NCBI RefSeq assembly: GCF_004028155.1
Contig: NZ_SBII01000012.1
Span: forward strand, 95,613-159,612
Reading direction: 5' to 3'
DNA: 64,000 bases
Source of the DNA: Flavobacterium cerinum
GTDB taxonomy: Bacteria > Bacteroidota > Bacteroidia > Flavobacteriales > Flavobacteriaceae
In this document: piece after piece, positions 25,000-34,631 of the stretch
Position numbering within the stretch: the first letter of the stretch is position 1
Layout: the number at the start of each line of letters is the position of its first letter
Program-made: the position numbers and the translations under genes
The notes under the pieces: generated by a model
Databases searched by the model: none
What the model was told of the DNA's origin: nothing
Seen by the model: the letters and a program-made list of their open reading frames with translations, nothing else

Positions 25000-25140
25000 T
25001 GGGAATGAGATTTTAATTTGCTTAGAGGGCGAAGTTACTTAAATTCTGAAAGACTTAAATGTGATGTTGGTAAATCGTGGATAACTTAACCCATCTTTAA
25101 AATATCCTTACATTTGCCATTATCTATTTCCTTTTATTAC

Positions 25141-25680
25141 ATGAGAAAACTGGCCAACAGCGAACTGGGACGAATGAGCATTGCCGATTTTAAAGATGCT
25201 GAGAAAACACCACTAATATTAATACTGGACGACATTAGAAGCCTTCATAATATAGGCTCGGTATTTCGTACTGCCGATGCTTTCCTTATCGAAAAGATAT
25301 ACCTGTGCGGCATAACTGCCGTGCCACCCAATAAAGAAATACACAAAACCGCACTGGGTGCTACTGATACTGTTACCTGGGAATACAATAAAGATGTACT
25401 TGAAGTAATCACTGTACTGCAAAAAGAAAATGTAGATGTCTGGGCTATAGAACAGGTAGACGATTCTGTTTATTTACAGGATTTCAGTCCGGAAAAGGAT
25501 AAAAAATATGCACTTGTTTTTGGCAACGAAGTAAAAGGTGTATCGCAGGAAGCAATAAAACTATGCAGTGGTACAATAGAAATACCTCAACTGGGCACGA
25601 AACACTCATTGAACATATCTGTAAGTGCCGGGATCGTAGTCTGGGATATTTTCCAGAAGTACTACACCCCTGCCAACTAA
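25141..25680 (+). CDS. SpoU/TrmH-family RNA methyltransferase
   Basis: SPOUT enzyme of 179 aa from MRKLANSELGRM; a frame extension upstream to 25114 exists, but the promoter-like TTACATTTG just before makes this ATG more likely. The three SpoU motifs are visible: LDDIRSLHNIGSVFRTADAF (motif 1, with the Asn and Arg), ALVFGNEVKGVS (motif 2) and LNISVSAGIVVWDI (motif 3). Such enzymes 2'-O-methylate ribose in tRNA or rRNA. Without an extra RNA-binding domain it resembles the short TrmH/TrmL-like forms; the target nucleotide is not predictable. Confidence 0.9.
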   Translation: MRKLANSELGRMSIADFKDAEKTPLILILDDIRSLHNIGSVFRTADAFLIEKIYLCGITAVPPNKEIHKTALGATDTVTWEYNKDVLEVITVLQKENVDVWAIEQVDDSVYLQDFSPEKDKKYALVFGNEVKGVSQEAIKLCSGTIEIPQLGTKHSLNISVSAGIVVWDIFQKYYTPAN

Positions 25681-26315
25681 ACCGGTTTTTGTAAAGCCAA
25701 TTTTAAAAGATCCGCCGGATCATGCAAAACATGATCCGGCTTATTGTTTTTAAGCACCTGCTCATTGTCATACCCCCAGCTTACCCACGCTACTTTAACA
25801 TTGCTTTTTCGGCAGGCAATAACATCGCGAAGCTCATCACCCACATACAATATTTCCGATGGGTCAAGTTTCTTTTCTTTGAGGAATTTATTTAAAAGCA
25901 CGTGTTTTCCGAAGACGCTTCGGGAACAGTAAACATTCTTATTTGCAATTCCTTTCAATTCAAAAAACTGTGCTATGTTCTTTTTAGAATTAGAAGAAAG
26001 CACGGCATATTTAATATTGTTCATGGCTAATGAACCTAACAATTGCTCTATGTCTTTATTGAATTCCAATTGCGGAATAGCATCTTTGTATTTTTTAATT
26101 ACAGCCGATACCAAAAACGGAATTCTGTACAACGGAACATTAAGGCATTTGCAGCGTTCGCTAATACTCATACTTCGAAGATGGGGCAAATTATCTTCGG
26201 TCATTAAAGCATAACCGTGTTTAACCGCCAGTTCATTATATAGCGAAATAAAAATGCTGCGGCTGTCTACCAGCGTGCCATCAAAATCGAAGACAATGTA
26301 TTTATAAGGCTGCAT
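25677..26315 (-). CDS. HAD-superfamily phosphatase, phosphoglycolate-phosphatase-like
   Basis: Haloacid-dehalogenase fold hydrolase of 212 aa. Motif I is VFDFDGTLVDS with nucleophile Asp10 and acid/base Asp12, motif II AVLSSNS, and motif IV YVGDELRDVIACRK. The helical cap is inserted after motif I (subclass C1, Gph-like). Likely substrates are small phosphate esters. It overlaps the RNA methyltransferase gene tail-to-tail by 4 bases. An 11-bp perfect inverted repeat lies within its last codons (25714-25740), described separately. Confidence 0.87.
   Translation of the reverse strand: MQPYKYIVFDFDGTLVDSRSIFISLYNELAVKHGYALMTEDNLPHLRSMSISERCKCLNVPLYRIPFLVSAVIKKYKDAIPQLEFNKDIEQLLGSLAMNNIKYAVLSSNSKKNIAQFFELKGIANKNVYCSRSVFGKHVLLNKFLKEKKLDPSEILYVGDELRDVIACRKSNVKVAWVSWGYDNEQVLKNNKPDHVLHDPADLLKLALQKPV
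25714..25740. repeat. Strong hairpin inside the 3' end of the HAD gene
   Basis: GCCGGATCATG and its exact complement are separated by CAAAA. The stem is coding sequence (segment KPDHVLHDPADL). With no other hairpin between the tail-to-tail overlapping genes it could act as a terminator or 3'-end stabiliser for the plus-strand methyltransferase mRNA, although T-runs are absent. Confidence 0.6.
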
Positions 26316-26320
26316 AAAAT

Positions 26321-27451
26321 TTAGACGTGCGAATGTATCTGCTCCAATGCCCAGATGTAATCTTCCTGATTATGAACAAAGTCGCGGTTAGACACATCGA
26401 GTATAAGGACGTTAAGTCCGCTTTGAGTTTTTATATAATCCAGATACCCCTGATTAATTTTATCAAGATAATCAGCTTCGATATCCTGTTCATAACTGCG
26501 CCCTCTTAGTTTTATATGTTCTAAAAGTGTTGCCGTAGTTTGGTACAGGTACACATACAGTCCCGGCCTGCGCATTTCGCCATACATGATATCAAACAGT
26601 TTTCTGTACAACGTATACTCATCATCTTCCAAAGTGACTTTAGAAAAAATCAGTGATTTGATAATATGATAATCGGCTACAACAAAATCGGATGCGGCAT
26701 TAAATTGTGAAACATCATCAGTTAATTGCTGATACCTATCGGCTAAAAAAGACATCTCCAGCGAGAATGCATAACGTTGCGGGTCTTTATAAAACTGCGG
26801 TAGAAACGGATTATCGGCAAAACGTTCTAAAACGATCTTGCCATTAAAATCCTGTGCTATCTTTCCGGCAAGGCTGGTTTTACCTGCCCCTATGTTTCCT
26901 TCTATAGCAATATAGTTATGGCGCTGCGGTTTTAGTTCGTCTATGGGTGCCGGAAGCTGCAATACAAATTCGTACGCACTATTATCTGTACTATTAGCGA
27001 TAAGCGTATGAATATCCTGCTTTAACACAGGGTGTACCCATGCCGAAGCCACATCACGCATTGGGATAAGTACAAAATTCCTTTCCTGCATCCGCGGATG
27101 CGGTACCAAAAGCTGTTCGTCATTAATAACTTCATTATTAAAAGCAATAATATCGATATCGATACTGCGCGAATGGTAACGTTCTGTAGTACTGCGTACT
27201 CTGCCACCTTCATGTTCTGCTTTTTGAAGTTCGGCAAGAAGTTCATGCGGATGTTTTTGGGTGTGCACCACGATACAGCAATTGTAAAAGTCTTCGCCAT
27301 CAAATCCTACCGATGGATTCTCATACAATCCCGATACTTTTACTACCGTGGCAATGTGGCTATGGATATAATTGATGCATGACTGCAGGTTTTCAAGGCG
27401 ATTGCCCATATTACTACCTAGTCCTAATATGGCTGTGTTTTGAAATTTCAT
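26321..27451 (-). CDS. folK: HPPK-deoxynucleoside kinase fusion protein
   Basis: Two enzymes in one chain of 376 aa. Residues 1-160 are 6-hydroxymethyl-7,8-dihydropterin pyrophosphokinase (GLGSNMGNRLENL, then RYHSRSIDIDIIAF and VPHPRMQERNFVL), a step of folate synthesis. Residues 175-376 form a deoxynucleoside kinase with P-loop IEGNIGAGKTSLA (about 184-192), LERFADNPFLPQFY, the lid-like KLRGRSYEQDI and a final YLDYIKTQ helix, resembling deoxyadenosine-type kinases. Such a fusion is known from marine and other Flavobacteriia. It follows the HAD gene direction with 5 bases between them, so the two are one operon. Confidence 0.92.
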   Translation of the reverse strand: MKFQNTAILGLGSNMGNRLENLQSCINYIHSHIATVVKVSGLYENPSVGFDGEDFYNCCIVVHTQKHPHELLAELQKAEHEGGRVRSTTERYHSRSIDIDIIAFNNEVINDEQLLVPHPRMQERNFVLIPMRDVASAWVHPVLKQDIHTLIANSTDNSAYEFVLQLPAPIDELKPQRHNYIAIEGNIGAGKTSLAGKIAQDFNGKIVLERFADNPFLPQFYKDPQRYAFSLEMSFLADRYQQLTDDVSQFNAASDFVVADYHIIKSLIFSKVTLEDDEYTLYRKLFDIMYGEMRRPGLYVYLYQTTATLLEHIKLRGRSYEQDIEADYLDKINQGYLDYIKTQSGLNVLILDVSNRDFVHNQEDYIWALEQIHSHV

Positions 27452-27612
27452 AAGTGCAAAGTAACTAAAACATTCAATGCTCCTCTAAAATTAATGCTTA
27501 GTGTTAATAAATTTACAAGGAGGTATCAAAAAGCAATATCAAAAATCTATCTTAGCTTTTGTAACATATTGTATAGATATGCGACCTATTCTAAAAATAA
27601 AACCTATTTATC

Positions 27613-29385
27613 ATGCAGTTTTTAAAAAATGTATTATCTACCCTGGTAGGACTGTTCCTATTTTGCTTTTTATTCTTTTTCCTAATCGTACTTATTGGAG
27701 TTGCTGCTGCAGGTAGCGGCAAAGAAGAGATAGTTGTGGTAAAAGACAACTCGGTTATTGAACTTGACATTGCAGGAGTAACGAATGACTACTCGGGAAA
27801 ATTTAAATACAAGGATTTTGCAATGTTCGATTCTGAACCTAAAGACGGATTAATGGACATTATAAAAGCCATTGATTATGCAAAAAAAGATGAAAAAATA
27901 AAAGGTATCTCTATAACGAACAGCAGCAGTATGCTGGGTATTGCCCAAAATAAAGCGCTTCGTGATAAACTGGAAGATTTTAAAAAATCAGGAAAATTTG
28001 TTGTATCCTATTCAGATGGGTATTCGCAAAGTGACTACTACCTGAACTCGGTATCTGACACGATTTACCTGAATCCTGTAGGTGATCTTGATTTTAAAGG
28101 ATTGTCATCCGAGGTAATGTTCTACAAAGACCTTCAGGAAAAAACAGGCATTACAATGGAGGTTATCCGCCATGGTAAATACAAAAGTGCTGTTGAGCCA
28201 TTTTTAAGCAATGAAATGAGTCCTGCAAACAGAGAGCAGATAACTGCTTTATTAACTTCGGTTTGGAGCTCTGTAGTAACAGATATTTCTAAAAGCCGTA
28301 AAATACCCGTAGACAGTCTTAACAGCATAGCTGATAACCTTGGCGCACGTACACCGGAATTAGCGAAACAGGTAAAACTGATTGACAAAATAGGCTATGA
28401 AGATGAGTACCATGCCGGTATCAAAAAAGCGCTTAAAGTTAAAAAAGACGAAGATTATAACAGCGTAGCTATCCTTGATTATGTTAAAGCAACTGCTATG
28501 AACGACCTGCTTTCAAGCGCAGAAGACGAAATTGCAGTTATCTATGCCCAAGGTGAAATAAGAGGAGGAGAAGGTGATGTTAACATTATTGCAGAAGGTG
28601 CTATGAGAACGGCACTTAAAGCTGCACGTGACAATAAAAATGTAAAAGCGATTGTACTTAGGGTTGATTCTCCGGGTGGAAGCGCACTAACATCTGAACT
28701 GATATGGAGAGATATTGAACTGGCTAAAAAAGTAAAACCGGTAGTAGTTTCTATGGGTAACCTTGCAGCCTCTGGCGGATATTACATTTCATGTAACGCA
28801 AGCAGAATTTTTGCTGAACCTGGTACTATAACAGGATCTATTGGAGTATTTGGTGTACTGCCAAACTTCACGAAACTGTCTAACAACATTGGTATCCATA
28901 CAGAGCAGGTAAGCACACACAAAAATGCATCAGGCTATAGTGTTTTCACTCCGTTAAAAGATGACACTAGGGCTATTATACAGCAAGGTGTAGAGAAAGT
29001 ATACACAACATTTGTGAGCCGTGTAGCTGCAGGTAGAAAACTTAGTTTTGACCAGGTAGACGCTATTGCACAAGGCCGTGTATGGTCGGGTGCTGAAGCA
29101 CTTAAAAACGGACTTGTAGACGAAATAGGCGGACTTGATGCTGCCATAAAATATGCTGCAAAATTAGGCAAGACTACAGATTATTCTACTAAGAACTATC
29201 CTGAATACGAAAAAGATTTTGGTAAAATCCTTGCACGTTTAGGTTTACCGTTTGCAAGCACTAAAGAAGAATTTATTAAAGAAGAACTGGGAGAGGAAAA
29301 CTACCGTGTTATCCAACGCATCAGACGCGTAAGCCAGTTAAAAGGTACTCAGGTGATTATGCCATATGAAATAAACATAAGATAA
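27613..29385 (+). CDS. sppA: Signal peptide peptidase SppA, 67K type
   Basis: Long-form SppA of 590 aa with an N-terminal membrane anchor (about 5-33) and two tandem ClpP-like domains. The catalytic Lys191 is in HGKYKSAVEPF and the Ser387 nucleophile in NLAASGGYYIS, positions equivalent to Lys209 and Ser409 of the E. coli enzyme. RVDSPGGSALTSELIW precedes the Ser domain. It degrades released signal peptides and perhaps other membrane peptides on the periplasmic face of the inner membrane. Divergent from folK; a 161-bp gap upstream contains no other gene. Confidence 0.95.
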   Translation: MQFLKNVLSTLVGLFLFCFLFFFLIVLIGVAAAGSGKEEIVVVKDNSVIELDIAGVTNDYSGKFKYKDFAMFDSEPKDGLMDIIKAIDYAKKDEKIKGISITNSSSMLGIAQNKALRDKLEDFKKSGKFVVSYSDGYSQSDYYLNSVSDTIYLNPVGDLDFKGLSSEVMFYKDLQEKTGITMEVIRHGKYKSAVEPFLSNEMSPANREQITALLTSVWSSVVTDISKSRKIPVDSLNSIADNLGARTPELAKQVKLIDKIGYEDEYHAGIKKALKVKKDEDYNSVAILDYVKATAMNDLLSSAEDEIAVIYAQGEIRGGEGDVNIIAEGAMRTALKAARDNKNVKAIVLRVDSPGGSALTSELIWRDIELAKKVKPVVVSMGNLAASGGYYISCNASRIFAEPGTITGSIGVFGVLPNFTKLSNNIGIHTEQVSTHKNASGYSVFTPLKDDTRAIIQQGVEKVYTTFVSRVAAGRKLSFDQVDAIAQGRVWSGAEALKNGLVDEIGGLDAAIKYAAKLGKTTDYSTKNYPEYEKDFGKILARLGLPFASTKEEFIKEELGEENYRVIQRIRRVSQLKGTQVIMPYEINIR

Positions 29386-29439
29386 TCTTCGTTAACATTA
29401 ATATTATATATCTTTAGAGGCAAAATTTAAAAATTCATT

Positions 29440-32112
29440 ATGGTTAAGAAAGTTTTAAAGTGGACCGGAATATTTTTACTGGTTGTTATAATTGCTCTGG
29501 CAGCTGCCCCGTTTTTATTTAAAGATAAAATAAAGGCAATGGTTGTTAAGACAATTAATGAAAACATTGATGCTAACGTAGCGTTTGAAGACGTGAGCCT
29601 GAGCCTGTTTAAAAATTTTCCGAAAGCAAATGTTACTATTGAAAAACTAAGCATTATCAACAAGGCGCCTTTTGCCGGAGATACCTTAGTTTACATGGGT
29701 GAGATGAGCATAAAAATGTCTGTTAAAGAACTTTTTAATGATGAAGGCGAGCCAATGAATATTGAGTCGATACACACTAAAGATGGTGTAGTAAACATTC
29801 TTTTCAATAAAGACGGCATTGGCAACTTTGATATTGCACTTAAAAATAAGGAAGAAAAACCGGGCGAGGCTAAAGAAAGTAAACCTTTTGCACTGAATAT
29901 GCAGAACTACAAAGTAGAAAACCTGCGTTTTCGTTATGCCGATGAGCGCTCTAAAATAAACATGGTTATAGACAGCCTTAACCATGAAGGTAAAGGAAAC
30001 ATGGCTGCGAACAAGCTGGATCTTGACACTAAAACCACTGCTAAGCTTACACTTACTATGGACAAGACCAACTACATGCGTAATGTAGCACTTAGCCTTG
30101 ATGCAGTTTTAGGACTTGATCTTGACAAAAGCATTTATACTTTTAAGAACAACAAAGCACTTATCAACCAGCTACCATTGGAGTTTGACGGAAGTATTGC
30201 ACTTCTTGAAGCCGGACAGCAGTTTGACCTTACTTTTAAAACACCTACCTCATCGTTTAAAAACTTTTTAGGCTTGGTGCCTGAAGCGTATTCCGGAAGT
30301 CTTTCATCCGTAAAAACCGAAGGTGATTTTACTATAAATGGTAAAGTGAATGGATTGGTTAGTGATACTACCGTTCCTAAATTCAATATCGCGATCGCTT
30401 CTAACAATGCATCGTTTAAATACCCTGACTTACCTAAATCGGTACAAAATATTGTTATCGACACAAAGATCATTAATGAAACCGGCTTACTTAATGACAC
30501 GTATGTTAACCTGGACAAACTGTCTTTCAGGATCGATCAGGATGTTTTTGAGGCAAAAGCTAATATCAGGAACATTGTAGAAAATGCATTGGTTGACGCC
30601 AAGCTTAAAGGTACAATTAACCTTAGTAATGTTTACAAAGCGTATCCTGTAAAATCGGACATTCCATTATCGGGTATTCTGAAAGCTGATGTTGAAACGA
30701 AATTCGATATGAAATCGGTTGAATTAAGCCAGTATGAAAAAATACAGAACAATGGTGTTATCAGCCTTAGCGGCTTTACCTATGCTGGTGAAGGACTGGC
30801 TAAGCCAATAAAAATAAACCAGGCAAGCGTACAGTTTAACCCTAGCCGTATTACACTTAATAAGTTTGATGCCGTAACAGGAGGATCAGACATTGCCCTT
30901 ACAGGTACACTGGATAACTTCTACGGATTTATATTCAGGAACCAAACCCTTAAAGGTAACTTTAACCTGAGTTCAAATAAGCTTTTAGTAGCCGACTTTA
31001 TGGCTCCTCCGGCTCCGGCTGCTGCCAAAACTGCCGAGAAAGAAGGTGAAACTAAACCTGCTCCTAAGAAATCAACAGCATCTGAAGCAGTTAAAATTCC
31101 TGCCTTTCTGGACTGTACTATTACTGCAAAAGCAAATACTGTTGTTTATGACAACCTGAACCTTAAAGATGTTTCGGGTAAAATGATAATTAAAGATGAA
31201 GCAGTAACACTTCAAGGCGTTAAGACATCTATATTTGGAGGTACTATTGGTATGAACGGAAATGTTTCTACAAAAGGCGCTGTCCCTAAATTCAATGTAG
31301 ATCTTTCTCTTGCTAATGTAGACATCACACAGTCGTTTACACAGCTGGAAATGCTTAAGTCTATCGCTCCTATCGCAGGTATCATTACAGGTAAATTGAA
31401 CTCGACCATTAAAGTAGGCGGTAACCTGGATGCTAAAGAAATGACACCGGACCTTAATTCTCTATCAGGTGATTTACTAGGCCAGTTGGCACAAACGGTT
31501 ATTAACCCGGAGAACTCTAAAGTACTTAGTGCACTAACATCAAATATCAAATTCTTAGACCCTAAGAAAATAGATCTTAACAAAAAAGTAAACCTTTCTT
31601 TTGAGAACGGCAAAGTTATTATAAAACCTATCGATCTTAAATATCAGGATATAGGTATCGTTTTAAGCGGCACACATGGATTTGACCAAACAATGGCTTA
31701 TAATGTAGCTTTTGATGTTCCTGCTAAATACCTGGGAAGTGATGTAACAAAGCTTATGAGTTCGCTTAAAGGTGTAGATCCAAGCAAAATAAGCGTTCCG
31801 GTTAATGCAGTACTTACTGGTAATTTTAAAAATCCTAAAGTGAGTACTGACTTAGGAAAATCGGTTACTAACCTAACTACGCAGCTGGTGAATCAGCAAA
31901 AAGACATGTATATCAATGAAGCTAAAAATAAAGGAGCCGATGCTATAAATAAGTTACTTGGCGGAAAAGGCAACGCAACAGCTACTGATACTACCAAAAC
32001 CAACGTGCCAAAAACCAATGCTGAAGTTAAAAAACAAGCAGAGGATAAAGTAAAAGAAGGTGCAGGAAAACTTATAAATAACCTGTTTAAAAAGAAAGAG
32101 AAAAAAGAGTAG
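29440..32112 (+). CDS. AsmA-family envelope protein
   Basis: Protein of 890 aa with a single N-terminal transmembrane segment (about 7-27, WTGIFLLVVIIALAAAPFLF) followed by the AsmA-typical NENIDANVAFEDVSLSLFKNFP, many beta strands, and a low-complexity linker at about 525-545 (PPAPAAAKTAEKEGETKP). The C-terminal AsmA_2-like part (SGTHGFDQTMAYNVAFDVP) precedes a Lys-rich tail. AsmA-like proteins are thought to form periplasm-spanning lipid-transfer bridges between the two membranes. It lies 54 bases after sppA with a weak TATCTTTA promoter-like element between. Confidence 0.87.
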   Translation: MVKKVLKWTGIFLLVVIIALAAAPFLFKDKIKAMVVKTINENIDANVAFEDVSLSLFKNFPKANVTIEKLSIINKAPFAGDTLVYMGEMSIKMSVKELFNDEGEPMNIESIHTKDGVVNILFNKDGIGNFDIALKNKEEKPGEAKESKPFALNMQNYKVENLRFRYADERSKINMVIDSLNHEGKGNMAANKLDLDTKTTAKLTLTMDKTNYMRNVALSLDAVLGLDLDKSIYTFKNNKALINQLPLEFDGSIALLEAGQQFDLTFKTPTSSFKNFLGLVPEAYSGSLSSVKTEGDFTINGKVNGLVSDTTVPKFNIAIASNNASFKYPDLPKSVQNIVIDTKIINETGLLNDTYVNLDKLSFRIDQDVFEAKANIRNIVENALVDAKLKGTINLSNVYKAYPVKSDIPLSGILKADVETKFDMKSVELSQYEKIQNNGVISLSGFTYAGEGLAKPIKINQASVQFNPSRITLNKFDAVTGGSDIALTGTLDNFYGFIFRNQTLKGNFNLSSNKLLVADFMAPPAPAAAKTAEKEGETKPAPKKSTASEAVKIPAFLDCTITAKANTVVYDNLNLKDVSGKMIIKDEAVTLQGVKTSIFGGTIGMNGNVSTKGAVPKFNVDLSLANVDITQSFTQLEMLKSIAPIAGIITGKLNSTIKVGGNLDAKEMTPDLNSLSGDLLGQLAQTVINPENSKVLSALTSNIKFLDPKKIDLNKKVNLSFENGKVIIKPIDLKYQDIGIVLSGTHGFDQTMAYNVAFDVPAKYLGSDVTKLMSSLKGVDPSKISVPVNAVLTGNFKNPKVSTDLGKSVTNLTTQLVNQQKDMYINEAKNKGADAINKLLGGKGNATATDTTKTNVPKTNAEVKKQAEDKVKEGAGKLINNLFKKKEKKE

Positions 32113-32140
32113 TTATAATTCTCGACCCAATAATTCTCTC

Positions 32141-32188
32141 AATATAAAAAGAGGGCTGATAAATATTTATCAGCCCTCTTTTTATATT
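32141..32188. terminator. Perfect 48-bp palindromic bidirectional terminator
   Basis: The two 24-base arms are exact reverse complements without a spacer, with core GAGGGCTGAT/ATCAGCCCTC bounded by A5 and T5 runs. It lies between the convergent AsmA-like and DUF2797 genes. In RNA a minimal loop forms from the central AAATATTT. Confidence 0.9.
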
Positions 32189-32219
32189 TATAACTTAAGA
32201 AATTAAGTCCTAAGACAAT

Positions 32220-33014
32220 TTAAACGTTGATCTGGACCACGAAACCTTCATAAGAACGCACGTTAAAAACGGTGCCGTCCTGAAATATTAGATACTGCCC
32301 TTTAACTCCCATTAGTTTTCCGCTATAGGTTGGTGTTGTAGAAAGGTTAAGGCTGCTTATTTTTTTAGGATATTCTAGTACAGGATACTCTAATGTATAA
32401 AGTTTCTCCGGTGTTGTTTCAAAATAAGGAAGCACCTCTTCCGGCAATAATGATTTGGTTTCATTACGTCTTTGAATTAGGTCTATGTTAGCAATATCAT
32501 TAACCAGCATTTTTTTCCAGTTGATCTTATCGGAGAAATGGCTTTTAAGTGCTACCTCGGTTATTCCGGCAAGATAGCGGTTAGGCACTTCTACTAAGGG
32601 TATAGCAAACGAAGCACCCTGGTCTATCCAACGGGTAGGCACCTGTGTTTTTCGGGTCACCCCTACTTTCATATCGCTTGACGCAGCAAGATAAACAATG
32701 TGCGGCTGCAACTGTACTTTCTCTTCAAAAGCCAGGTCACGATCGGCAATACCCAAATGAGCGGTGCTTAATTCAGGTCTCATGATCCAGTCGCCTGCCG
32801 ATGGGGAGCTATAAAAACAATCATAGCAAAAGCCCATTCGATATATTTTCTTTTTTTTACCACAGTTTAAACAGCGAAAACCCATGAAATTAATCTCTAA
32901 GTCTTTACCTAACAGCTGGTTCATATTTAAAAAGCTGTCATCAAACACCAGATAATACTGTATAGGACTTCCGGCCTCGGTTTGCATTTTTGTCAGTACA
33001 CCTTCGTATTGCAT
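32220..33014 (-). CDS. DUF2797-family protein
   Basis: Protein of 264 aa with an N-terminal zinc-ribbon-like pair of CxxC motifs (FRCLNCGKK and GFCYDCFY) and the family hallmark VYLAASSDMKVGVTRKTQ followed by TRWIDQGA. The latter is reminiscent of a GIY-YIG-like fold, which would suggest nucleic-acid binding or cleavage, but activity is not established for this family as far as I know. It diverges from the GH3-like gene, whose start is 40 bases away. Confidence 0.82.
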   Translation of the reverse strand: MQYEGVLTKMQTEAGSPIQYYLVFDDSFLNMNQLLGKDLEINFMGFRCLNCGKKKKIYRMGFCYDCFYSSPSAGDWIMRPELSTAHLGIADRDLAFEEKVQLQPHIVYLAASSDMKVGVTRKTQVPTRWIDQGASFAIPLVEVPNRYLAGITEVALKSHFSDKINWKKMLVNDIANIDLIQRRNETKSLLPEEVLPYFETTPEKLYTLEYPVLEYPKKISSLNLSTTPTYSGKLMGVKGQYLIFQDGTVFNVRSYEGFVVQINV

Positions 33015-33053
33015 GGAAAATTTAGTATTTTTATGGCATAAAGATACTAAAAT

Positions 33054-34589
33054 ATGGCATTGCCAATTATCAATTCAATTGCTTCGTGGATACTTAAGAA
33101 GAGAATTCATCAAATAGAATTGTTCCTGAAATACCCTAATGAAGTTCAGGAAGAGTTGCTAATGAGTCTGATCCGAATGTCGGAAGGCACTGCTATAGGC
33201 AGAAAGTATGATTTTGCTTCGGTAAAAAATTATACTTCTTTTTCTGAGCGGATGCCTGTTTCTACCTACGAAGACATTGAACCTCTTATTGAACAGACCC
33301 GAAGAGGCGAACAAAACGTTTTTTGGTCGACCCCTATAAAATGGTTTGCCAAGTCCAGTGGTACTACTAATGCGAAAAGCAAATTTATACCTGTAAGTGC
33401 AGAAGCCCTTGAAGACTGTCATTATAAAGCCGCAAAAGACCTGCTGTGCCTGTATCTTAACAATAATGAGGACTCACAGTTGTTTACCGGCAAATCGCTT
33501 CGCCTGGGAGGCAGCAAACAGCTCTATGAAGACAATAACTCTTTCTTTGGCGACCTTTCGGCCATCCTGATAGACAATATGCCTATATGGGCCGAATTTA
33601 GCAGCACACCAAGCAACAAAGTATCGCTAATGAGCGAATGGGAAAGCAAACTGGCGGCTATTGTAAAAGAAACCGTAAACGAGAATGTGACCAGCTTTGC
33701 CGGAGTACCGTCCTGGATGCTTGTGCTTATGAACCGTATACTCGAAGAAACAGGAAAGAGCAGCCTTCTTGAAATATGGCCTAACCTGGAAGTATATTTT
33801 CACGGCGGCGTGAGCTTTGAGCCCTATCGCGAACAATACAAAAAGATTTTACCAAAAGACGATTTTCGTTTCTACGAAATATACAATGCCTCTGAAGGCT
33901 TTTTTGCCATTCAGGATTCCAATGACAGCAACGAACTGCTACTGATGCTCGATTATGGTATTTTCTATGAATTCATCCCTATGGATACCTTTGGAACACT
34001 GAACCAGAGAGTTATCCGTCTGGCGGAAGTACAATTGAATAAAAACTATGCGGTAGTGATCACGACCAATTCCGGTTTATGGCGATACCTTATAGGTGAT
34101 ACCGTTCGTTTTACGTCTATCAACCCGTACCGAATTAAAGTTACCGGAAGAACCAAACATCATATCAATGTTTTTGGAGAAGAGCTTATGGTAGAAAACA
34201 CTGATAATGCAATTGCAAAAGCCTGCCAGATAACCGGTCACGAAGTAATCGATTATACTGTAGCTCCTGTATTTATGGAAGGCCGCGAAAAAGGCGCCCA
34301 TGAATGGATCATTGAATTCAAGAACCCACCGCAGGATGCAGAACACTTTAGAAAAGTTCTGGATGAAACGCTGCAATCGCTCAATTCTGACTATGAAGCC
34401 AAGCGATACAATAACATGACCCTTAATCCGTTAGTGTTAAATATAGCCCGCCCAAAACTTTTTTACGACTGGCTTAAAGAACAGGACAAGCTGGGAGGCC
34501 AACACAAGATACCACGCCTTTCTAACGAACGCCATTACCTTGAACAGCTAAAAGCCATGCAGGATACGTATTCTGCCGATATGGTTTAA
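33054..34589 (+). CDS. GH3-family acyl-adenylate/amide synthetase-like protein
   Basis: Protein of 511 aa matching the GH3 family, named after plant auxin-responsive GH3 proteins: ATP/AMP-binding motif AKSSGTTNAKSKFIPV, YNASEGFFAIQ and the domain-hinge region YRIKVTGRTKHHINVFGEEL. Plant members conjugate amino acids to acyl hormones through adenylates; the role of the common Bacteroidota homologues is unknown. The divergent intergenic region is only 39 bp, so promoters overlap with those of the DUF2797 gene. The family is firm, the substrate unknown. Confidence 0.88.
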   Translation: MALPIINSIASWILKKRIHQIELFLKYPNEVQEELLMSLIRMSEGTAIGRKYDFASVKNYTSFSERMPVSTYEDIEPLIEQTRRGEQNVFWSTPIKWFAKSSGTTNAKSKFIPVSAEALEDCHYKAAKDLLCLYLNNNEDSQLFTGKSLRLGGSKQLYEDNNSFFGDLSAILIDNMPIWAEFSSTPSNKVSLMSEWESKLAAIVKETVNENVTSFAGVPSWMLVLMNRILEETGKSSLLEIWPNLEVYFHGGVSFEPYREQYKKILPKDDFRFYEIYNASEGFFAIQDSNDSNELLLMLDYGIFYEFIPMDTFGTLNQRVIRLAEVQLNKNYAVVITTNSGLWRYLIGDTVRFTSINPYRIKVTGRTKHHINVFGEELMVENTDNAIAKACQITGHEVIDYTVAPVFMEGREKGAHEWIIEFKNPPQDAEHFRKVLDETLQSLNSDYEAKRYNNMTLNPLVLNIARPKLFYDWLKEQDKLGGQHKIPRLSNERHYLEQLKAMQDTYSADMV

Positions 34590-34599
34590 AAACCGGTAC

Positions 34600-34607
34600 T
34601 ATCTTTG
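34600..34607 (+). promoter_or_regulatory. -7 element of the small lipoprotein gene
   Basis: TATCTTTG, an exact TAnnTTTG match, 25 bases before the ATG at 34632. No TTG lies at the expected -33 distance. Confidence 0.5.
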
Positions 34608-34631
34608 TGCTATTAAATGAAAAGGATACAA

